DNA from: Shewanella decolorationis S12
GTDB lineage: Bacteria; Pseudomonadota; Gammaproteobacteria; Enterobacterales; Shewanellaceae
Reading direction: 5' to 3'
NCBI RefSeq assembly: GCF_000485795.1
Contig: NZ_AXZL01000046.1
Coordinates: forward strand, 1-63,340
DNA length: 63,340 nucleotides
Below the pieces are notes generated by a model. It saw only the letters and a program-made list of their open reading frames with translations, searched no databases and was not told where the DNA came from. Shown here piece by piece: positions 38,250 through 46,830 of this stretch (the first letter of the stretch is position 1; every line of letters starts with the position of its first letter). A program made the position numbers and the translations under genes.

Positions 38250-40157
38250 ATGACAGATGTTGGACAACAATTACATCGGACATCTATTGCGAATAAACAG
38301 GCATTTTGGCAACAAGCCGCCAAGGCCTTAGATTGGGTTACGCCGAGCAAACAAATATTAGATGAAAGCGAGGCACCGTTTTATCACTGGTTTAGCGATG
38401 GCGAGTTAAATACTTGCTACAACGCGGTGGACAGGCACGTGTTGGCAGGGCGTGGTGAGCAAATTGCTATTCATTACGTGAGCCCTGTGACGGAAACAGA
38501 ATACAGCATTACTTACCGAGAGTTGCAGGCGCAAGTGGCAAGGCTTGCTGGCTATTTGCAAAGTGTTGGCGTGACCAAGGGGGACCGTGTTGTCATCTAC
38601 ATGCCCATGGTGCCCGAGACTGCCTATGCCATGCTTGCCTGCGCGCGCATTGGTGCTATTCATTCGGTGGTCTTCGGCGGCTTTGCGGCTAATGAGCTGG
38701 CGACCCGTATCAATGATGCTAAGCCAAAGTTGGTAATGTCGGCCTCCTGCGGGATTGAGCCTTCGGGCGTGGTGCCCTATAAACCCCTACTGGACAAAGC
38801 ATTAAATGAAGCGGTGCACAAAGTCGAGCACTGCTTGATTTTAAATCGCCCCCAATATGAGGCGCAAATGCAAGCGGGGCGAGATAAGGATTGGCAAACC
38901 GACTTATGTACTAGCGGCAGCGCCGATTGTGTGACGGTGAAAGCCACCGATCCCTTGTATGTGCTTTATACCTCAGGTACCACAGGTCAACCTAAAGGAG
39001 TGGTGCGAGACAATGGCGGTCATGCGGTGGCATTGGCTTGGTCCATGGCCAATATTTACGATATTGCCCAAGGGGATGTGTTTTGGGCGGCATCGGATGT
39101 GGGCTGGGTTGTAGGACACTCCTATATTGTCTATGGTCCGCTGCTTGTCGGGGCGACGACGCTGTTATATGAAGGCAAACCCGTAGGCACACCAGACCCA
39201 GGCGCTTTTTGGCGCACGATTGCTAAGTATCAAGTTAAAAGCTTTTTCACCGCGCCTACGGCGATCCGCGCCATTAAGCGCGAGGATCCCGATGGCGAAT
39301 TTATCCAAGGTGTTGATTTAAACTGCCTGAAGAATGTCTTTTTAGCAGGGGAGCGTTGCGATCCCGATACCTTGCATTGGGCTGAAGCCAAACTGCATAA
39401 ACCCGTTATCGACCATTGGTGGCAAACCGAAACGGGCTGGCCTGTGGCGGCAAACCTGATGGGCGTAGCACCGATTGCGGTTAAAGCGGGATCGCCCGGT
39501 CGACCCGTCCCTGGATATGAGGTCGATGTGGTCGATGAACTGGGCGCCAAAGTGGCGGCGAATGTCTCAGGTAACGTGGTGATCAAATTGCCGCTGCCAC
39601 CGGGCACACTCACCACTCTCTGGCAAAATAATAAACGCTATCAAGACAGTTACTTATCTATGTATCCAGGCTATTACCTTACGGGGGATGCGGGTTACAT
39701 GGATGAAGATGGCTATCTCTATATCATGAGCCGTATCGATGACATTATTAACGTAGCCGGCCATCGACTCTCCACTGGGCGGTTTGAAGAGGTACTCTGT
39801 CAGCATCCCGATGTGGCCGAAGCGGCCGTGATTGGTGTCGATGACAAACTCAAAGGCCAAGTGCCACTGGGGTTAGTGGTGCTTAAAAAAGGTGTGGTGA
39901 TTACGGATGAAGAACTGCATAAGCAGTTAATTGCGCTGGTTCGTCAAGAAATAGGTCCTGTCGCGTCCTTTAGGTTGGTGAGCGCGATTCAAAAACTGCC
40001 GAAAACCCGCTCGGGTAAAATCCTGCGCGGCACTATGCGTAAAATTGCCGACAATCAGCAATATACGGCGCCAGCGACGATTGAAGATCCACAAACCCTC
40101 GATTTAGTTCGCACGACCTTAACCCGCATGGGCTATGCCGATGCCCTTGTGGGCTAA
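38250..40157 (+). CDS. prpE: Propionyl-CoA synthetase-type acyl-CoA ligase (PrpE-like)
   Basis: A 635-residue AMP-forming ligase. The P-loop is LYTSGTTGQPKG, with DVGWVVGHSYIVYGPL, DHWWQTETGWP, and the acyl-CoA synthetase C-terminal hinge and acetylatable Lys in LPKTRSGKILRGTMRKI. By eye it aligns over its length with Escherichia coli PrpE and related ACSS3 proteins better than with Acs. I start at ATG 38250 because GGAGG lies at 38241-38245; the open frame extends 12 codons upstream. Monocistronic with a terminator at 40208. Acetate or other short chains are possible substrates. Confidence 0.88.
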   Translation: MTDVGQQLHRTSIANKQAFWQQAAKALDWVTPSKQILDESEAPFYHWFSDGELNTCYNAVDRHVLAGRGEQIAIHYVSPVTETEYSITYRELQAQVARLAGYLQSVGVTKGDRVVIYMPMVPETAYAMLACARIGAIHSVVFGGFAANELATRINDAKPKLVMSASCGIEPSGVVPYKPLLDKALNEAVHKVEHCLILNRPQYEAQMQAGRDKDWQTDLCTSGSADCVTVKATDPLYVLYTSGTTGQPKGVVRDNGGHAVALAWSMANIYDIAQGDVFWAASDVGWVVGHSYIVYGPLLVGATTLLYEGKPVGTPDPGAFWRTIAKYQVKSFFTAPTAIRAIKREDPDGEFIQGVDLNCLKNVFLAGERCDPDTLHWAEAKLHKPVIDHWWQTETGWPVAANLMGVAPIAVKAGSPGRPVPGYEVDVVDELGAKVAANVSGNVVIKLPLPPGTLTTLWQNNKRYQDSYLSMYPGYYLTGDAGYMDEDGYLYIMSRIDDIINVAGHRLSTGRFEEVLCQHPDVAEAAVIGVDDKLKGQVPLGLVVLKKGVVITDEELHKQLIALVRQEIGPVASFRLVSAIQKLPKTRSGKILRGTMRKIADNQQYTAPATIEDPQTLDLVRTTLTRMGYADALVG

Positions 40158-40420
40158 GTGACAAGGCAGTAGTGTGCGGTCAAAAATAAGGGCCGTACTG
40201 CCAAGATAAAGCGATAGTCTCATGAGTGCAGTCTCATCAGGCTATCGCTTTAATTTTTGCGGAAAGGGCTGGAGCCCAAGGCTTGCTCTTAGATGTCACT
40301 ATTTGTTAGTCTAACCCGCATACTTAATCGTCGAGCTTTTACAAAGCACGATTAAGGCATTGGATCTTAAGCTTTATATCTAGATTCCAATTGTTAGCGA
40401 CATTACACATTTCGCAACGG
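40158..40420 (+). terminator. prpE terminator and gene-free stretch
   Basis: AAAGCGATAG/CTATCGCTTT (40208-40251), with a 24-nt loop and a following TTTTT, ends the synthetase transcript. From 40252 to 40420 I see no gene; this should contain the gdx promoter. Confidence 0.7.
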
Positions 40421-40480
40421 CTTAGGGACGACCCTAAATCCGCCGATATCAATTTGGGGACGACCCCGTATGGGAGTTCT
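40421..40480 (+). promoter_or_regulatory. Guanidine-II (mini-ykkC) riboswitch
   Basis: Two hairpins with identical ACGA loops: TTAGGG-ACGA-CCCTAA (40422-40437) and GGGG-ACGA-CCCC (40456-40467), 18 bp apart. They are followed by the Shine-Dalgarno GGGAG (40472-40476) and ATG 40483. Paired stem-loops with ACGR tetraloops are the defining feature of the guanidine-II class, which controls guanidinium exporters. The CCC of hairpin 2 can pair with the GGG of the Shine-Dalgarno, a plausible off-state without ligand. Confidence 0.88.
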
Positions 40481-40482
40481 CT

Positions 40483-40797
40483 ATGAGCTGGTTTCTATTA
40501 ATTCTTGCTGGGCTATTTGAAATTGGTTGGGCTATCGGGCTTAAATACACCGACGGTTTTAGTCGTTTCTGGCCGAGTGTGTTTACTGTGCTCTCCATGA
40601 CCGTGAGTGTGCTGCTATTGGGGCTGGCGGTTAAACAGCTACCGATAGGCACGGCGTATGGGGTTTGGGTCGGCATAGGTGCCATGGGCACGGCAATTGC
40701 GGGCATTATTCTCTTAGGCGAGGGCGTGAGTCTGCTGAAAATCGCCAGCTTAATCCTGATTTTGCTTGGTGTACTCGGCTTAAAACTCGCTCACTAA
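40483..40797 (+). CDS. gdx: Guanidinium exporter (SMR family, Gdx/SugE)
   Basis: A 104-residue small multidrug resistance family protein with four membrane helices and the conserved Glu13 of GLFEIGWAIGLKY, the proton/cation site. The GWA sequence after Glu and WVGIGAMGTAIAGIILLGE fit the Gdx (SugE) subtype rather than EmrE. The upstream guanidine-II riboswitch independently supports guanidinium as substrate. Older name sugE. Confidence 0.93.
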   Translation: MSWFLLILAGLFEIGWAIGLKYTDGFSRFWPSVFTVLSMTVSVLLLGLAVKQLPIGTAYGVWVGIGAMGTAIAGIILLGEGVSLLKIASLILILLGVLGLKLAH

Positions 40798-40829
40798 TTA
40801 ATTCCCTTCCCTAAGGAAGCGCTTGCCCA

Positions 40830-40930
40830 GATGTATACGATTGGTAAAGATGTTTGATGAAATCTAGGAATATTCTCCTGAAAAAACAACACATCTTAGG
40901 CTGTAATCGAGATTGCCAATCGTATGCATC
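40830..40930 (+). repeat. Long GU-compensated inverted repeat upstream of gnd
   Basis: GATGTATACGATTGGTAA (40830-40847) pairs with TTGCCAATCGTATGCATC (40913-40930). The two sites where the arms are not exact complements both become G-U pairs in the plus-strand RNA. A second stem, AAGATGT/ACATCTT, lies inside (about 40848 and 40891), with a small AGGA/TCCT stem-loop within it. There is no T tract. It sits between gdx and gnd. Confidence 0.65.
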
Positions 40931-41024
40931 GTCTATTGTCTCTGGTAATTAAGTTACAAAGCCCGATATAATTACACCTCCAAATTGGTTATTTCTAACC
41001 TCTGTGACCCGTGGGAATTATATA

Positions 41025-42551
41025 ATGCAAAACCACAGCAATCTTAATGACATTGGCGTGATTGGCCTTGGCGTGATGGGCAAAAACCTTGCGCTAAACA
41101 TTGCCGACAATCAATATCGCGTCAGTGCCTTCGACCTTGATCCTGTTAAAGTCAACGGTGTTTTACAACAAGAAAAACAAGAACGTGTAGGACAGGAGCT
41201 GCGTATTACAGGCTGTGCTAATCTTTCAGAAATGTTAGCAAGCCTCGCTCACCCTCGTATTCTGGTACTCTCTGTCCCCGCAGGTGCGCCTGTGGATGGG
41301 GTATGTCATGCCCTGATTTCTGCTGGTATCGAAGCGGACGATATTGTTATCGATACGGGCAACAGTCTTTGGACGGATACCGTTGAGCGCGAAAAGCGTT
41401 ACCAAGGGAAATTTATCTTCTTCAGCTCGGCGGTTTCGGGCGGAGAAGTGGGTGCTCGTTTTGGCCCATCATTAATGCCAAGTGGCGATCTTGGGGCTTG
41501 GCAGCATGTGGCGCCGATTTGGAAGGCCATTGCCGCTAAGGTTGATCCTCAAACAGGGCTGCCAATTGAGCGTTTTGAGCCGGGTAATCCCGTGACCGAA
41601 GGTGAGCCTTGCACGACCTATATTGGTCCTGCTGGCGCCGGACATTATGTGAAAATGGTGCATAACGGGATTGAATACGCCGATATGCAGCTGATTTGCG
41701 AAGCCTATCAGTTAATGCACGATGGCTTAGGCATGAGTGCAGCTCAAGTGGGTGAGGTGTTTGAACGCTGGAATAAGGGCAGTTTAAACAGCTATCTGAT
41801 GGGGATCAGCGCCGAGGTGCTCAAACAGGCGGATCCGCTAACGGGTCAGCCATTAGTTGAGATGATCCTCGATAAAGCAGGGCAAAAGGGCACAGGCCTA
41901 TGGACTGCGGTAAGCAGTTTGCAAATTGGTTGTCCGGCTCCCACTATTGCCGAAGCGGTTTATGCGCGCGCGGTCAGCACCCAAAAATCCCTCCGTGTTC
42001 AGCTCTGTAAAAAGCTCTCAGGTCCTGCCTCTGTGGCGATGGATGATGCTCAAAAAGCCGTTTTAATCGATGCCTTAGAGAGTGCGCTCTATTGCGCGAA
42101 AGTGTGTTGCTACGCCCAGGGTTTCCAACTGATGGCGATGACGGCGCAGGAGCAAAAATGGCAGCTTGATTTTGCTGAAATCGCTAAGATTTGGCGTGCG
42201 GGTTGTATTATTCGTGCCACCTTCTTGCAATCAATCACTCAAGCTTATCAAGCAGATGCGGACTTAAGCTGTTTATTGATGGCAGACACCTTTGCTACTA
42301 CCTTGTCGGAAAAACAAACCGAGTGGCGCAGTGCTGTGGCGGCGGCTGTGATGCAAGGGATCCCCGTACCTTGTATTAGTTCGGCACTGGCCTATTACGA
42401 CAGTTACCGCAGCGAGACCCTGCCAGCAAACTTGCTTCAAGGACAAAGGGACTTTTTCGGTGCCCATACCTTTGAGCGCTTAGATAAGCCCGCTGGCGAG
42501 AAATATCATTTAGATTGGAGTGCGCCTAATAGGACGCTCATTAAAATCTAG
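41025..42551 (+). CDS. gnd: 6-phosphogluconate dehydrogenase, decarboxylating
   Basis: Pentose-phosphate pathway enzyme making ribulose-5-phosphate, CO2 and NADPH. The 508 residues hold the Rossmann GLGVMGKNLALNIAD, the 6PG loop SGGEVGARFGPSLMPSG, the catalytic Lys and Asn in GHYVKMVHNGIEYADMQ, and the C-terminal domain with DKAGQKGTGLWTAVS, ending FFGAHTFERLD. It is longer than most Gnd proteins (about 470). ATG 41025 has a GGGAA; a GTG seven codons upstream is possible. A terminator follows at 42568. Confidence 0.95.
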   Translation: MQNHSNLNDIGVIGLGVMGKNLALNIADNQYRVSAFDLDPVKVNGVLQQEKQERVGQELRITGCANLSEMLASLAHPRILVLSVPAGAPVDGVCHALISAGIEADDIVIDTGNSLWTDTVEREKRYQGKFIFFSSAVSGGEVGARFGPSLMPSGDLGAWQHVAPIWKAIAAKVDPQTGLPIERFEPGNPVTEGEPCTTYIGPAGAGHYVKMVHNGIEYADMQLICEAYQLMHDGLGMSAAQVGEVFERWNKGSLNSYLMGISAEVLKQADPLTGQPLVEMILDKAGQKGTGLWTAVSSLQIGCPAPTIAEAVYARAVSTQKSLRVQLCKKLSGPASVAMDDAQKAVLIDALESALYCAKVCCYAQGFQLMAMTAQEQKWQLDFAEIAKIWRAGCIIRATFLQSITQAYQADADLSCLLMADTFATTLSEKQTEWRSAVAAAVMQGIPVPCISSALAYYDSYRSETLPANLLQGQRDFFGAHTFERLDKPAGEKYHLDWSAPNRTLIKI

Positions 42552-43095
42552 ATAAATTAATTTGAATAGCCCCTAGAAATAGGGGCTTTTAAATTTATTG
42601 AGTTTAAATAAAAATCATGTGTGATTGTTATGTGTTAAAAATATAATTTTTAAAAAGTATTCCATTCTTTTTAATGGGTATTATTGAGCTTGTAATATTG
42701 TAAAAGAGTTTTATGTTACAAAGTGTAAAATAATATGTCATTTAAATGGTTTGTTGTTCTGTAATTTTTTGATTTCAATTAAATTCATAATGCTTTGTTT
42801 TTATTTGTTTATTTTATTTTTGCGATAAAGTCTTTCTGATTCTTGATTTTGTTTATCTTGAGCGTTTTCTACTGATTATATAAATTAATAAAATTATTCA
42901 ATCTTCCATTCTGTTTATATTTGTTTTCATAACTATTTCCTTTGTGTTAAATCTTTGCATCCCATTTGATGCTTGTATTTTACAAGAAATCATAGGGTAT
43001 AACTAAAATAACAGCACTTAATGCGGAATAAGATTAATCAACATTATTACACCAAATTAAGTTGCAAAAAGTAATGACAAGAAGGAATGTCTACT
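42552..43095 (+). other. gnd terminator and AT-rich promoter region of the subtilase operon
   Basis: AGCCCCTA-GAAA-TAGGGGCT plus TTT (42568-42590) ends gnd. From 42590 to 43080 the sequence is strikingly AT-rich, with long T/A runs and no ORF, unlike the flanking genes. It must contain the promoter of the subtilase operon. A similar AT-rich leader precedes the second subtilase at 53539. Confidence 0.7.
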
Positions 43096-45225
43096 ATGCG
43101 TATGTCCATTGTTGCATTAAGCATCACGGCGGCCTTATTGGCTGGCTGTGGGAGCGATGATAAGAAGACTCCGGCACCTGTGCCTAAAGTGAATACCGCC
43201 CCGACCACGGCGGATATGACTGTTGATGTGTCACAGTCGATTCTGTTTACAGGAAAATTGGAGGCGACTGATGCCGAAGGTGGTTTAACTTATTCTTTAG
43301 TAGACCCTGCCGATCTTAAACTAGGCACTTTTACGTTAGTGAATAAAAACACTGGTGAATTTACCTATGCATCCGATGCCAGTGAAGGGACTGAAGTGGT
43401 TCGGTTCAAAGTGTCCGACGGCCAGTTACAGGCTGAAGCTAATCTGACAATCAATATTAAACATGGCGATCCACTCTTTACCTACCAATGGCATTTAAAA
43501 AACACCGGGCAGAATGCTTTTGCGGCTCATCGCGGTGTGGCCGGTGAAGATATGAATGTGAGCGGTGCGATTTCAGACAATGCTATGGGGCAAGGCGTCA
43601 TTGTTGCAGTGGTCGATAGCGGCTTAGAGATTGCTCATCCAGATCTAACAAATAACACTGTAAATGGTGGTTCGTACAATTTAATTACTGGTACGGTTGA
43701 CCCTACACCTTTCTCCGGTTCTGCTGATGCTGCCCATGGTACTGCTGTTGGAGGGATTATTGCTGCGGAAGGTTGGAACGGTATTGGTGGGCGTGGCGTG
43801 GCACCCAAGGCAAAATTAATCGGCTTTAATTTCTTAGATGAAGACCCGACAGGTAAAGTGAAAAGCACTCAGACATTTGAAAACTTCGCTAAATCCCATG
43901 GTGCCAGTGCCTATAGCGATAGTGCGCGTGTCTTTAACCAAAGCTATGGTTACAGCGTGCCATTCCCGCATGGGTTTAATGAGGATGAGACTGAAGTTTA
44001 TCAAGACATTACGACAAAAAGTTTCGATGGCAAAGGCAGTGTTTTCGTTAAATCTGCGGGTAACGGTTATAAATATTACCGTTGGAATACTTTTTGGGTT
44101 CCGGGAGATTACTTCACCGCAACGGCAGAAAATCCTGCTAACCATGGCTTACCTTTCCATAATTCTAACATGTCCTCTGACAATGCTAACGTCTATAACT
44201 TAGTGGTCAGTGCGATTAATGCTAAGGGTGAACTTTCTAGCTATTCATCTGTGGGCTCGAATATTTTTGTCACAGCCCCCGGTGGTGAATATGGCGATGA
44301 CGATCCAGCGATTGTGACAACCGACTTTATGGGATGTGAGAAGGGCTCTGCAATTGCAGAAGATAGACCAAGCACACCATTCCACGGCGGTTCAAATCCT
44401 TTAAACCCTAACTGTGATTACACATCGACAATGAACGGCACCTCCTCTGCAGCACCCAACACTTCGGGGGCAGTTGCTGTCATCATGAGTGCGAATCCAG
44501 ATCTGACTTGGCGTGATGTTCGCTATATTTTGGCGAAGACAGCTACCAAAGTGGATGCGGATATTGCGCCTAAAACCGTGACTATTGGTGAGGGTGACGG
44601 TGCGCCAGTATACACAGCTATCCCTGGTTGGTTGCAAAATGCGGCAGGCTTTTCATTCCATAACCTCTATGGTTTTGGTCGTGTGAATCTTACCGAAGCC
44701 GTTAAATTGGCCAAATCCTACGCGCAGGACTTAGGTGACTATGTTGTAACTGAATGGCAAGCAAGCGCTGCGCTAAACAAAGCGATTCCCGATGCAGATG
44801 TTAATGGCGTGAGTGATACCCTAGCGGTCGCTGACGATTTAGTGATTGAAGCCGTGCAAATTGAACTGACTGCCGATCACCTGCGTCTACCGGATTTAGC
44901 GGTCGAGCTGATTTCACCTTCGGGTACTAAGAGTGTGTTGATGACACCTTATAACGGTTTAGTTTACCAAGGTGTCATGGATAAAGATGATCCTGAAGAC
45001 CTGGTCTCTGGCTATGATGCAACGCCCATGTTATCGAATGCCTTCTATGGTGAATCATCAAAAGGCGAATGGACGATTAAACTAATTGATGTGAATAGTG
45101 GCAGCTACTCCTTCATCAAGATTGATAGAGGCCGTGCACCTATTGAAATTCCTAATGAAGCTGATGGTAAGCTGAAAGGCTGGTCTATCCGTTTCCATGG
45201 CCATGTCGCCAAGTCTGCATCTTAA
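43096..45225 (+). CDS. Kexin-like subtilase lipoprotein with P domain
   Basis: A secreted serine protease of family S8, 709 residues. The N-terminal lipoprotein signal has lipobox LLAGC (Cys18). A cadherin/Ig-like domain (about 35-120) takes the place of a usual propeptide. The catalytic domain has Asp174 (VAVVDSG), His214 (AHGTAVGG), the oxyanion Asn in KSAGNG and Ser450 (NGTSSAAP). A C-terminal P domain (about 570-705, LRLPDLAVELISPSGT) marks the proprotein-convertase branch. Start ATG 43096, AAGGA 9 bp upstream; an ATG three codons earlier has no room for a Shine-Dalgarno. Followed 10 bp later by the propeptide-like gene. Confidence 0.93.
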   Translation: MRMSIVALSITAALLAGCGSDDKKTPAPVPKVNTAPTTADMTVDVSQSILFTGKLEATDAEGGLTYSLVDPADLKLGTFTLVNKNTGEFTYASDASEGTEVVRFKVSDGQLQAEANLTINIKHGDPLFTYQWHLKNTGQNAFAAHRGVAGEDMNVSGAISDNAMGQGVIVAVVDSGLEIAHPDLTNNTVNGGSYNLITGTVDPTPFSGSADAAHGTAVGGIIAAEGWNGIGGRGVAPKAKLIGFNFLDEDPTGKVKSTQTFENFAKSHGASAYSDSARVFNQSYGYSVPFPHGFNEDETEVYQDITTKSFDGKGSVFVKSAGNGYKYYRWNTFWVPGDYFTATAENPANHGLPFHNSNMSSDNANVYNLVVSAINAKGELSSYSSVGSNIFVTAPGGEYGDDDPAIVTTDFMGCEKGSAIAEDRPSTPFHGGSNPLNPNCDYTSTMNGTSSAAPNTSGAVAVIMSANPDLTWRDVRYILAKTATKVDADIAPKTVTIGEGDGAPVYTAIPGWLQNAAGFSFHNLYGFGRVNLTEAVKLAKSYAQDLGDYVVTEWQASAALNKAIPDADVNGVSDTLAVADDLVIEAVQIELTADHLRLPDLAVELISPSGTKSVLMTPYNGLVYQGVMDKDDPEDLVSGYDATPMLSNAFYGESSKGEWTIKLIDVNSGSYSFIKIDRGRAPIEIPNEADGKLKGWSIRFHGHVAKSAS

Positions 45226-45235
45226 GGAGTAACCA

Positions 45236-45694
45236 ATGAAAGCGTTAAATTTATCATTAGTGGCTGTTGCACTTTCACTGTCTCTGCAGGCGATGGCACA
45301 TGACAAAGTCGATTTTTTAGAAGCACAAACTGAGACTAAAGGAATGAGCCGTGCCGAGTTTTTAGGTTTGGATACGCCTTACTTTGTTAAAACTGAGACA
45401 GGGATTAAACAGGCTAAGCAGTTGGTCAAAGGGCAGAAAGTGGTCACCCAATCGGGTCAACCCTTTGCCGAAATGACGGGTAAGTTGGTGGTTAAGCTAA
45501 AGCCAGGTGTATCGGCTGACGATTTTGCCAAGGCCCATGGCCTAAAAGTAGATTGGCAAAATAACAATAACTTATTGTTACTGGCTGCCGAAGAGGGCAC
45601 AGATCTACTCGGTTTAATCCAAGCGGTTAAAGCCTCGCCTGAAGTGGATCGTGCCAAGCTAGACCGTGCACTCGCTAAGCAAGAAATCCAATAA
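45236..45694 (+). CDS. Secreted propeptide-like protein, likely chaperone/inhibitor of the upstream subtilase
   Basis: 152 residues with a cleaved signal peptide (LSLVAVALSLSLQAMA/HD). The C-terminal half (about 82-150: GKLVVKLKPGVSADDFAKAH, LLAAEEGTDLLGLIQAVKAS) has the beta-alpha-beta layout and wording of subtilase propeptides (I9/fervidolysin type). The upstream protease lacks such a domain. It has a strong AAGGAG 6 bp before the ATG and a 10-bp gap, so it is co-transcribed. By position, size and partner it looks like the external chaperone ORF2 of the Aeromonas serine protease ASP; the function is inferred. Confidence 0.8.
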   Translation: MKALNLSLVAVALSLSLQAMAHDKVDFLEAQTETKGMSRAEFLGLDTPYFVKTETGIKQAKQLVKGQKVVTQSGQPFAEMTGKLVVKLKPGVSADDFAKAHGLKVDWQNNNNLLLLAAEEGTDLLGLIQAVKASPEVDRAKLDRALAKQEIQ

Positions 45695-45718
45695 TCATGC
45701 TGTTACACTAACATTGAA

Positions 45719-45742
45719 TAAAGGGCCGCAAGGCCCTTTATT
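45719..45742 (+). terminator. Terminator of the subtilase operon
   Basis: TAAAGGGCC-GCAA-GGCCCTTTA (45719-45740) followed by TTATT, 25 bp after the propeptide-like gene. Confidence 0.8.
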
Positions 45743-45915
45743 ATTGTAGTGACATGCTCGATAGAGGTTATACAACGGGGAAGTTGAGATAAAAATCATA
45801 GATAGTTAACTGCTTAATGGTAAATCATTTGGTTCCAGATGGGCTTGGCGATTACAATCTGCGGTAAAGGCTTATATTTTTACTGACCGCAAATACCTTG
45901 CTGGTGAAGACCACG

Positions 45916-45980
45916 AAGCTCAAGCATCTAACTCAAACACTTAACTTAAACACTTAACTCAAGCTACTAACTTAAACACC
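45916..45980 (+). repeat. 13-bp tandem repeat abutting a start codon
   Basis: Four units of TAACTCAAACACT type (TAACTCAAACACT, TAACTTAAACACT, TAACTCAAGCTAC, TAACTTAAACACC; 45929-45980), plus a weaker fifth at 45916. The array ends three bases before ATG 45984 and leaves no Shine-Dalgarno for that gene. Confidence 0.85.
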
Positions 45981-45983
45981 TCT

Positions 45984-46694
45984 ATGAACTACTGGAATAG
46001 CGATAACTTTGAAGGATTAAAGGCAATAGGGGCCCAGTATTTGGCCTGGAAGGGGTATGAACTTTTTGGCGAATATTGCCTGCAAAAAGAGCAAGGACTG
46101 AAGAAGCAAGCGATTGCGACGGTCAATAAATTCGTGTCGCACTGTAAGACCCTGCCCTTGGCAGAGCAAAGGCATATCGCAGAGGAGCTATCCTCCTTAG
46201 GCTTTTGGCACCGTGAAACACACCAGTTACTTGCTTATCCCCTTATCGTGCTGCTTAAAGGCGTGCTAACCCAATGGACGTTAGATGAGCCCAATAATCC
46301 TATCCCCCACAAATGGTTAGGCTTCATTGGCGAGGATATCGCCTCCTATGAAAGGGCGCTGACGCTCGAGCCGGCCGATGAAATTTGCCTCACTCAAGTC
46401 GCGTTGTCCCATTTAAACAGTGTCGATTTTCAGACTCACCATCTATCTGAATCTGTATTACTGGGGGATATATCGCGGGCAAAAGATTCGTTAGCGTCAG
46501 CACAAGCATTAATTGTGCGATTACAAACGCACGAGAGTAAATCAAGGCTGCAAAACCGGCATGATTATTACCAGTCGATGATCAATTGCTGGGAGGAGTA
46601 TTCCACTCTTTTTGGGGTTGAGCCGTTTCCTGATTGGTGCGCCGCCAAAGGCGAACAGTTTGATTTTTGGTCAATTGTTTATTATCAACGCTGA
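45984..46694 (+). CDS. Hypothetical protein, 236 residues
   Basis: Family not recognised. It is a soluble, helical, TPR-like protein (LTLEPADEICLTQVALSHLNSVDFQTHH, split as consecutive helices) with many Trp, His and Tyr residues and no signal peptide. The region ENDing IASYERALTLEPADE looks like one TPR motif. The ATG follows directly on a 13-bp tandem repeat with no visible Shine-Dalgarno. The upstream frame is closed by a TAA inside the repeat, so this is the first possible ATG. Confidence 0.7.
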   Translation: MNYWNSDNFEGLKAIGAQYLAWKGYELFGEYCLQKEQGLKKQAIATVNKFVSHCKTLPLAEQRHIAEELSSLGFWHRETHQLLAYPLIVLLKGVLTQWTLDEPNNPIPHKWLGFIGEDIASYERALTLEPADEICLTQVALSHLNSVDFQTHHLSESVLLGDISRAKDSLASAQALIVRLQTHESKSRLQNRHDYYQSMINCWEEYSTLFGVEPFPDWCAAKGEQFDFWSIVYYQR

Positions 46695-46830
46695 GTTACT
46701 TTATTCGCCGTGAAGGCACGACTGGCTCAGGGGACAAGTTGCGTCACTGCGGCCGCAGATAATAGGATTGCCCTTAAACTTGAAATAGTCGCAGTGTTTG
46801 GTTCGTTGGAAATTATGCTGTTAGCACTAT

